Made by a program: the position numbers and the translations under genes. Under the pieces are notes generated by a model that was not told where the DNA came from, did no database searches, and was given only the letters and a program-made list of their open reading frames with translations. This document shows positions 56,761-64,000 of a stretch of DNA of 64,000 nucleotides, in pieces (the stretch's first letter is position 1; each line of letters opens with the position of its first letter). Source of the stretch: Armigeres subalbatus (taxonomy: Eukaryota; Arthropoda; Insecta; Diptera; Culicidae); assembly GCF_024139115.2 (NCBI RefSeq), contig NC_085140.1:338706966-338770965 (forward strand), written 5' to 3'.

Positions 56761-58149
56761 GTAGGTAGATAAAGTTTTTTTTTAAATCTGCGATCGACCG
56801 GATGATTCATCAGTACTGGCGTCAATTTGTCGACAGAAAGGTAGAATATAAAACTTTCGAGAAAATTTGAATATTTTACTGCTTGATTTGCTATTCTCAA
56901 CTGAGATATCTGGAAGTGCGATAAAATCGCTTGAATTTTGCGGAAGAATGAACTTTATTACTAGAGCCGTTCGACGCGTTCATCAAATGTGGTTAATTTA
57001 TCGTATAAGTCTGTACTGTCTTTAATCCCAAGGCAAAAATCCAAATCAATGACTCTACATGCCACCGGTAATTTGGCCTGTTTATCAACTAAGTGTTATA
57101 TTAGTATTATCCCCAGTTATTCATTGTGACCTTTTCTATGACTGCCATTGCAAGCACAATTGATACACTATGGCCAGGAAATCGATAACGTTTCTCACCC
57201 GAGAACATCTTAAAGCAAATAATCGATTTTTCCATTTCCGAACTGAAATTTCGCCATTTAGGCGTTAGGCGTTAGGTTAGGCGAAAAAAGTGTCAAAATT
57301 ATAGATAGGAATGTAGGAAAAACTGAAATTATCCACATTTTGATAAAACATCTAACATTTCGGCGATGCAAAACGCCTTAGTGGAACTATCCGACAATGT
57401 ACTCGCGTCTCCACCAGAATGCTGATGTGCCGACGCGTGGTACGTTGTTCCCTAGGAACTGCCAGCTAAAAGACGTTTTGCCTCATGAGTTTTCCGGCAA
57501 TGAAATATCACCACTTTTTTGAAATGCGAATATTATCAATATGATTGAGATTTTTTCTAATTTTAATATGGCAACAGCTTGCTATATTGTTTAACTCTTG
57601 CGTGAGGTTGAAACACCCATGAAAATCGTTATAGCTAAGGCATAAAAACAGTCTATGCTTAGCTAGGGCATATTGCCCCTTCTTCCCCTAAAAATGTCTA
57701 GCTCACTTTTAATGCCCTTACCCTAAACCAATTTAGTACTGGAATTTCTTAATTTCAATAAGGGATGGCACGCGATGTTTACATATCTGCCCTCTCAATC
57801 TCTATAGAATCCTAAAGGATGAAAGGAATGTTACAAAAATCTCAACAGGGCATGAAAGTGTGCAATATCGGCTTTATTTTTGTGTTTATTACCACTTTTA
57901 ACTTGTTTTTCTTTGCATATTATTAGTTTATCGACTACTTAGTCATTATTACTAAAGTCACGACTACAGTCATTATTATTTGCATATTTCTATTAAAATT
58001 ATTGAGAAATTTGAATTTTAAAACAGAATGTTTGGCCAAAATACACGTTTAACTAGGCTGACCATATGTACCGTATTTGATGGGACAGCCCAGTTTAAAA
58101 AAAAATGTGTGATGTCCCGTCATAAACTAAAAAATCAATTTGTCCCGTT
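56761..58149. other. No gene recognised
   Basis: AT-rich, intron- or intergenic-like DNA. A small direct repeat 'gcgttaggcgttaggttaggcg' lies at about 57261-57282. Confidence 0.4.
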
Positions 58150-58450
58150 TTTTCATTGATTCTACATTGACCATGAGCATGAGCATGAGCATGATTGACC
58201 GCCCACGGTTGCTACTCCGTTATTGCCAGGTCAGCTGTAATTACACAGAGAACCAACAGATGAAGTTTGGGACTAACATCATCTTCAATGTGTAAGAACT
58301 GGTGACCCAAAAATAAGCAATACCAGCACCGGCCGTGTCCGAATGCAGGTCAATTGAGGAATGGGTAGGAAAATGTTGACATGATACTCGCTTTGATAGA
58401 AGCCGACGAGTCATCTGCACTTCCACGAGAAATCACTGGGATGCTGGATA
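58150..58450. repeat. Dispersed repeat sharing 'ggttgctactccgttattg'
   Basis: It begins with (catgag)n near 58173 and carries GGTTGCTACTCCGTTATTG. Variants of that word occur near 37415 and 59076, the latter preceded by 'ttagcttagcttagactgactg'. The three are probably members of one or two high-copy repeats. Limits and class are unknown. Confidence 0.4.
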
Positions 58451-58560
58451 TATGGGGTAGGTATTGTGGCAGGGTTCGTTTTGGTAAACGGTATGCCGTG
58501 TATAGCGTGTAGTTTGATCAATTCAAAACATATTCGAACGAACACTTTTTTTTTAATTAC

Positions 58561-58803
58561 CAACCGCACTAAGCAGAACAAAATAGTCGATGACCAGCCG
58601 ATCTCTCTGCTAACCGCACAAAGCAGAACAATATTTTCGATGACCGGCCGATCGTTCTGCTTACAGACGCGAACTGCATCTTCACTTTCTAATTAATTTA
58701 CTCACCCTCACAAAGCAGAACAACATTTCGATGATCGGGCGATCGTTCTGCTAACCGCACAAAGCAGAACAAACTATGTCATGACCGGCCGATCGTTCTG
58801 CCT
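58561..58803. repeat. 50-bp tandem repeat with an internal dyad, four copies
   Basis: Units start at about 58561, 58611, 58704 and 58754. Each contains AGCAGAAC near its start and GTTCTGCT (or a near match) at its end, around a 'cgatgaccggccgatcg' centre. The first two and last two are contiguous, separated by about 43 bp of unrelated AT-rich DNA. The dyad could fold each unit into a hairpin or form a palindromic binding site. Confidence 0.85.
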
Positions 58804-59040
58804 ACTAAATAAATCACGACTGTACGTGACCTCTGAATGCTGAACATTTGTCTTTCAAGTAACAAACAAACATGATCTACTTTTTTCACTTAATTCCGAC
58901 AGAAAATTTGATACTCCTAAACAAACGTCTCTGAGGCATGTTTCCAAGTACAGCATTGCGATTAATAAAATCTATTCACATACCTATTGACCGCACAAGT
59001 AGATCAAAAGCTTCTGATTCTCGCGAACAATCTGCATATC

Positions 59041-59390
59041 TTAGCTTAGCTTAGACTGACTGTACATATCAATGGTTGCTACTCCATGATTGATCAGAGC
59101 TGGTGCAAATTGCACTTCGATCCAAGTGAATAGTGGTTGGGGTTTACCATCTATTCTCGAAGTGCACGTTTCAGCAGCTCGCACATGTTGATCAATAACG
59201 GCGCCGGTCAAGTCCCTACAGTCAGTTGGGAAAGGAAGGGAAAGTAGTGTGTGGTAATTGTTGCTACTAGAGACCGAGAATACCTCTGCATCTACACAAT
59301 TACCATGGGAAGGAAGTTTTGTTAGTTGGGTAGGGTATTCAGAAACATAGGTCGGGATGCACCATGGAAAGTGATGTGACCTATGCAACT
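59041..59390. repeat. Dispersed repeat beginning 'cttagcttagcttagactg'
   Basis: It shares GGTTGCTACTCC with 58207 and 37415 and contains several short, non-coding frames on the reverse strand. A GTTAGTTGGGTA word at about 59320 resembles the right end of the 19933-21329 element, but no partner end exists. Confidence 0.35.
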
Positions 59391-60027
59391 TCTATTCTAC
59401 TAATTATCTCGGGTACTTTGAATATTTGCATATAGTTACCTTGTTAAACTATTTATCTTTCGCGAGGATAAACAATCAATCGTTCAAAGTGATCGATTGT
59501 GTATTTGAGTTTTGATTCGAGCGCGCACAACTAAATTTCTTCAACGCGACGAAAGTAGAAAAAGAACGAGCATGGAATTGCAAATTAGGAGAAAATCGCG
59601 GTTGTTAACCGCATTGGTTATTATCGGAAAGCCAATGTCAATCAGCAATTCTTATTGAATCTCAACTTGAGGTTAAATAAGAATGTACAGCCAGACATAT
59701 TTTGACAATTTACTTTTTTTTTGTTTATTTATCATGTCGTTTATATGTTTTTGTGTGTGGGTTTGAAGTATGTTTTTTATCTAGTTTTTTTTAAACATGT
59801 ATACCCTTCATGGATTGTATTAACGCATTTGTAATTAATTGTCCAAAACAATGAGCACCATTTATTGCCGTTATAAAAATAGAAATGTATTTGAGTAAAA
59901 ACAAAGCAACAGAAATTTTCTATCACAATAGTAGTTAAACTAAGACTGTACTTTCGGCGAAATTTAACAGGTTCGGGGGTTTAGAGAAAGTAATTGAAAT
60001 TTAATACGAGAAGTATTCAAGACATGA
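59391..60027. other. No gene recognised
   Basis: AT-rich spacer. No repeat boundary or coding signal found. Confidence 0.5.
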
Positions 60028-60324
60028 CCCGAGCAGGAGCGACGACCTTGATAACAGAAATTGGTATTCTAGCCCTGCATAACAGGTAGAACACCAAAAA
60101 ACAATACCAAAAACCCATATGCAGAATACCTGAGGCATAATATGCTTAGGTATTTAAATACCAAACGAATAATCCTTGGTTATGCATTTGGTATTGGTAT
60201 TTGTGCATACTAGCCTTTGGCATTATTTCCTCGGTATTCCACCTCCCATGCAGGGCCAGTTCACAACAGAGTATGGTATCAATAACAGAATTAGGTATTA
60301 TTGAGCCAATTTCTCCTGCTCGGG
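60028..60324. mobile_element. MITE-like element with CCCGAGCAGGAG ends
   Basis: CCCGAGCAGGAG at 60028-60039 is the exact inverse of CTCCTGCTCGGG at 60313-60324. Inside, 'tagccctgcat' and 'atgcagggccag' form a second inverted pair, and 'ggtattt' words are frequent. No clear target duplication was found. Confidence 0.6.
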
Positions 60325-62831
60325 GATTGCCACACCCTACAAATTTTAATCATCAAATGAATCAATTTACCGTATCAAAATCCACGTACTGCAAAACTGA
60401 ATTCCGAAGTGTATAAATATTATACCTAATCGTTTACTATGCAAAAATAATCCCCAATAAAACTACGTTCAGATTTAAGAATTTGCACACATCAAAATTG
60501 TAGTAGAAAAATAAGTCCGTTTCTCCGAGGAGGTCCATCCTACATCTAACAGGACTGTAATATTTTTTGGTAGTATGTCTTGAAAATGGAATACAGTCGA
60601 TAATATGAAGAATATGATAAGTGTAAAATTGTAATAAATGTAATGAATATAATATCTCAAATAGCTGTGCCATCAGCGTAAAGTTGTCAATTCAGAGATT
60701 CAGTTTGTAGTTTTATTTATGCAGTATGATAAAAAGAAGCGAGAAAATTTGTGAGAGCATCATCTTTACTGGAATTCAACTTCCGTCATTGCGAAAAAAA
60801 TAAAATCAAACAAAATAAAAACAAGAAAAGAATACTCATCGGAATCCAAAATCGTAACACCGTAACAATTGAAATGTTAACTTCATCTGCAAGGGTTCTT
60901 GTGTATGCCGCATAAAGGGACGCTTTCCAAAACTTGAGCTGTCTAAGACCAGTCTAGCAGCACCCCCACTCAACCCCACCACGTTCTACTATCCATATAG
61001 ACACGCATCTTGGCCACAACCGCCGTTGAGTCAAGTACGAGACACCGAAGACAGCCCCACAACTGAGGCCGAAACACGTATCCACATAGCCAACAAAACG
61101 TAGCGGAATCAAATGAAAAGAACTAAACTCGCCAATCCGTTTTGTTTGAGTAAGATTTTGATTATCGGAGACATTTATCTGAAGGATAAACATTTTAAAT
61201 AGCGTGCTTTGTCAAAATCTCTCTTAGGTAGCATTCCTTTTAATTCATAGATTTGGTTTCAAATACCTAGCTGCACCATGTGTTCCTGAATAAACAAAAC
61301 AGTCAACGACGAAATACCAGCAAACGGCTCCACTCTTTGAGGAATGCCTGTTGCTACCCTAGTGTAACACTTCAACTGGACGTTAGCCCTCATTCTTGTG
61401 ATGTATCTACAATGCGACGTATCGAGAGGTTACTGATGATCAAATCGGCACATTTTATTCGCGTACTGCTAAAAAATACCGTATGTAATAATTTGGGTGT
61501 ATCAAGACGAGTATAAGCAGTTGTACAATGTGGCAGCAAACTTTAATTGAATTTTAATGACAATTTTCATTCCTTGGGATGTGATCGCACCGTGTGATGC
61601 GTTCAACGCGGCAGCGATATTTTGCTTTAGATCACGTTCACGTCATATTTTAACCGTGTTAATCACTAATTTGTGAATGTCACTCATATCATACATCAAA
61701 CATAATACACCTACCTTGCGGGGCAATACCTTTAGCCGGTTGGAGTCCCCATGGAGTCCCCTACAACTTACAATACATCTTCATCATCCTCACTGATGCA
61801 ACTTTTCGTAATGAGATCCTCCTTGTTGATGGTTGCGTGATTACGATTGATGAAGCCGCATATCGAGACACTTATTCACGACTATCATCTGGAACCGTTC
61901 TTGAAAAACTTGATATGATCGAACTGTATTTGAATTTTCCTGGTTCTCATTTTCCTTGGCAATGGCACACATTTTTTCGAAGATTTCATCCAAATTTTAA
62001 AAAATTGACGCTACATGAAAAAACTGTGTTATTCTTCTTTTGTAGCATACTACGATCTCCAAGGACCAGCTTTTCATTGATTCTACATTGATCATACATA
62101 GAAAGTGTTTTTTTGCGTCTTTATTAGAGAGATTTACAGCCCTCGGCTGGCTCATCTCTCAACAAAGAAAGTGGTCGAAACCTATAAAAAAAAGTTTGAG
62201 ATGTTATGTTATTAGTGTTGCTTTGAAAAGAATGCTATCTATGTCGTTTTGTATTTTTCATTGATCGACGTTACTAAAGGTTTTTAACAGTTAATGACAA
62301 CAGGTCAATGATTTTTTCTGCTTATTTCATCAGTGGTTTGAACGAAATAGTAGCTTGGTAGGCAAGTATTTCCTGAAAATCATGGGTGGCATTGCGCACC
62401 TCGGCTCGAAACGAGCAAACTGTCATACGAAAGAGCTGTCGAAAGAAGATGCGCAATGAGGCCCCAGGTCACGCCTCAACGTCAATAAAATGAAGCGCAC
62501 GGACAGACATTCTAATTGTCAAATTAAGTTCATTTTCGATTATTATTTTGGAATCTTCCGAAGCAGGTATTCATTTTTTCTTTCAAATCTGCTTTACCAC
62601 ATATTGTTAAATCATTTGATTATTTTCGAAACATTAAGAATCAAAAATAGAAACATTCAAAATCTTTCTGAATAATTCTGAATATTTCGAAATCATCTTC
62701 TGTAAAAAAAAACTACGAAATGAAAACATAATTTTTAAATCAACTGTACCAAATCGAGTCAACAGCAGTTTCAAACCGAGGGAAAATTTGGTCGGATTAA
62801 AGGCTAGATTTAAGGTCCCTACGTACTTTAA
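60325..62831. other. No gene recognised; contains one copy of a shared motif at 61021-61088
   Basis: Mostly AT-rich. 61021-61088 carries 'gagtcaagtacgagacaccgaagac' and 'ggccgaaacacgtatc', matching 63427-63495 and, inverted, 26676-26745. The 84-codon frame at 61837-62091 has no recognisable domain. Confidence 0.4.
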
Positions 62832-63040
62832 GGTCACTCCTCTCGGAATACAAACTCAAAAGTACTCGCTTTTTCAAGTGCACACCACTCAAAACGGAAG
62901 CAACGGACAAATGTCATTTTTATTATTTCACGCAGCAAATCAGAAACAATGAAAATGACAGTTGTGTGTTGCTTCTGTATTGAGTGGTGTGCCCTTGAAA
63001 ACGCGAGTACTTTTGAGTTTTGTTTCCGTGAGGAGTGTCC
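62832..63040. mobile_element. TTAA-flanked palindromic MITE (piggyBac-type target)
   Basis: Left end GGTCACTCCTCTCGG and inverted right end GGACACTCCTCACGG begin arms of about 90 bp that pair nearly throughout ('aactcaaaagtactcgc', 'cacaccactcaa'). TTAA lies at both borders (62828-62831, 63041-63044). TTAA duplication is the piggyBac-superfamily signature. No coding. Confidence 0.85.
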
Positions 63041-63426
63041 TTAAGGTTAATTCACACATCTGGAGCTTGTCTGCAAATTTCACTCCCATGTTCTGGTATT
63101 CCGTTATGAAAAATTTGAAATTTGGCCCGATTCAAAATACAAACCGATAGAAATCTCCGAGAGTCCGAGCTGTAAACCAGACTATAAATTGGCCAGGATT
63201 TTTTAACTTTTCACGACGAAATTACATGAGCCTCGCTTTCTTGGGAGCACATGGAAACAAAACCAATGGACCAGATTCCGTAGGTGTGACCCAGATAACA
63301 GTTCTATTTCCAGTTGAATTTATTTGTAATTCATAATGGCTTTAAGAATGCTTTCACAATGCTGATTTGTTTTAAAAGAACTATCAATAAGAATATATTG
63401 TATCAAAACTTTGTTACCTTAGACTC

Positions 63427-63580
63427 GTGTCGAGTCAAGTACGAGACACTGAAGACGACCTTACTGTTGAGGTCGAAATACGTATCTGTCAAGGTACAAT
63501 TAAGTGGTGGAATTAAATGGGACTGTACAAACTCGTCTCATGACAAGTGAAGACATTCCACTAAAAAGCTCAAAATAATT
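63427..63580. repeat. Copy of a dispersed motif family
   Basis: It contains 'gagtcaagtacgagacactg', 'gaagacgacc', 'gaggtcgaaatacgtatctg', 'ggtggaattaaatgg' and 'cattccactaaaaagct' in an order matching, inverted or in part, 26645-26810. The class is not established. Confidence 0.6.
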
Positions 63581-64000
63581 TTCCTAACAAAATAGTTTTA
63601 TGCCAAGTTTATTCAAGGGACATCAGTTTTATTCAATTCTGGATTAATTTGTTATGGTTTTATTCACTTTAATTAGTAACAATGGCGATTTGGTCATTTC
63701 ATTCGAGTGAAAATTGACAACCATGTTATGAAAATGAGTTTTTCATTTATAGACATTCAAACTTGAACGTCATTAATGCTGTGATAATAAATGAAAGGCA
63801 AAACATACTTTTGCATATAAACGATAAAGACGGATCCATAAAAAACTGATATTCTTATTATATTTCTCAACAACATCTTACAAAGTGGGCCAAATTAAAT
63901 TTATGGTTGATCTATGACAAGTTTATTAAGGTGTTGAACGCATTTTAGTTTTATATTTAGGTTTAGCAAGTTGTGCTCCCATTTCACTTCAAAGGTGTCT
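63581..64000. other. No gene recognised
   Basis: AT-rich to the end of the window, with no repeat boundary seen. Confidence 0.5.

Noticed and set aside
59318..59331. GTTAGTTGGGTA, like the right end of the 19933-21329 element
   Set aside because: No left end or related subterminal sequence is present; 12 bases can recur by chance.

Overview
The window looks like a piece of a large, repeat-laden culicine mosquito genome, most likely Aedes. The reasons are tRNA-derived SINEs with (AAG)n tails, BEL/Pao and R1/RTE-type retroelement pieces, many TA-, TTAA- and 8-bp-TSD miniature elements, and arrays of a TTGGCCGAA motif. I found no intact host protein-coding gene. Almost every long open frame is either a decayed transposon gene or an artefact of a satellite that contains no stop codons. 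The species assignment is inference from repeat style.

Layout. 0-3.6 kb: a TA-flanked MITE, single-copy-looking DNA and a SINE. 3.6-9.7 kb: a pogo-like ruin holding a hAT MITE, a foldback element broken by a mariner relic, and a SINE split by a second foldback that itself carries a hAT-type element. 11.7-14.4 kb: a TA element interrupted by a reverse-strand RTE-like retrotransposon. 17.1-18.5 kb: a 152-bp satellite. 19.0-21.3 kb: a chimeric R1-like pseudogene and two TA elements. 21.6-26.4 kb: a SINE containing a hAT element, containing a second 8-bp-TSD element, containing another SINE, which contains an R1-like retrotransposon and a further SINE. 27.1-27.6 kb: a third SINE type. 29.84-33.64 kb: a G/T-rich pentamer-based satellite open in all six frames. 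37.9-39.6 kb: a third foldback. 40.15-41.88 kb: a 23-bp satellite whose units are hairpins. 42.3-47.5 kb: a truncated non-LTR tail, MITEs and a reverse-strand BEL integrase fragment. 47.5-54.4 kb: a BEL/Pao LTR retrotransposon with a PHD-finger gag, frameshifts, an integrase missing key parts, and a MITE that has inserted into an inverted copy of itself. 54.8-56.8 kb: CpG-rich, non-repetitive DNA that could hold the promoter and 5' exon of a host gene. 56.8-64 kb: mostly unassigned DNA with short tandem and palindromic elements.

The elements do not form a pathway. They are layers of successive insertions, and target-site duplications read directly from the sequence give their relative order at several places. 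The most noteworthy features are the two nested stacks (7.06-9.64 kb and 21.61-26.40 kb), the TTGGCCGAA foldback family with its palindromic GTGAGACGTCTCAC core, the two unusual satellites, and the self-nested MITE inside the BEL reverse transcriptase.
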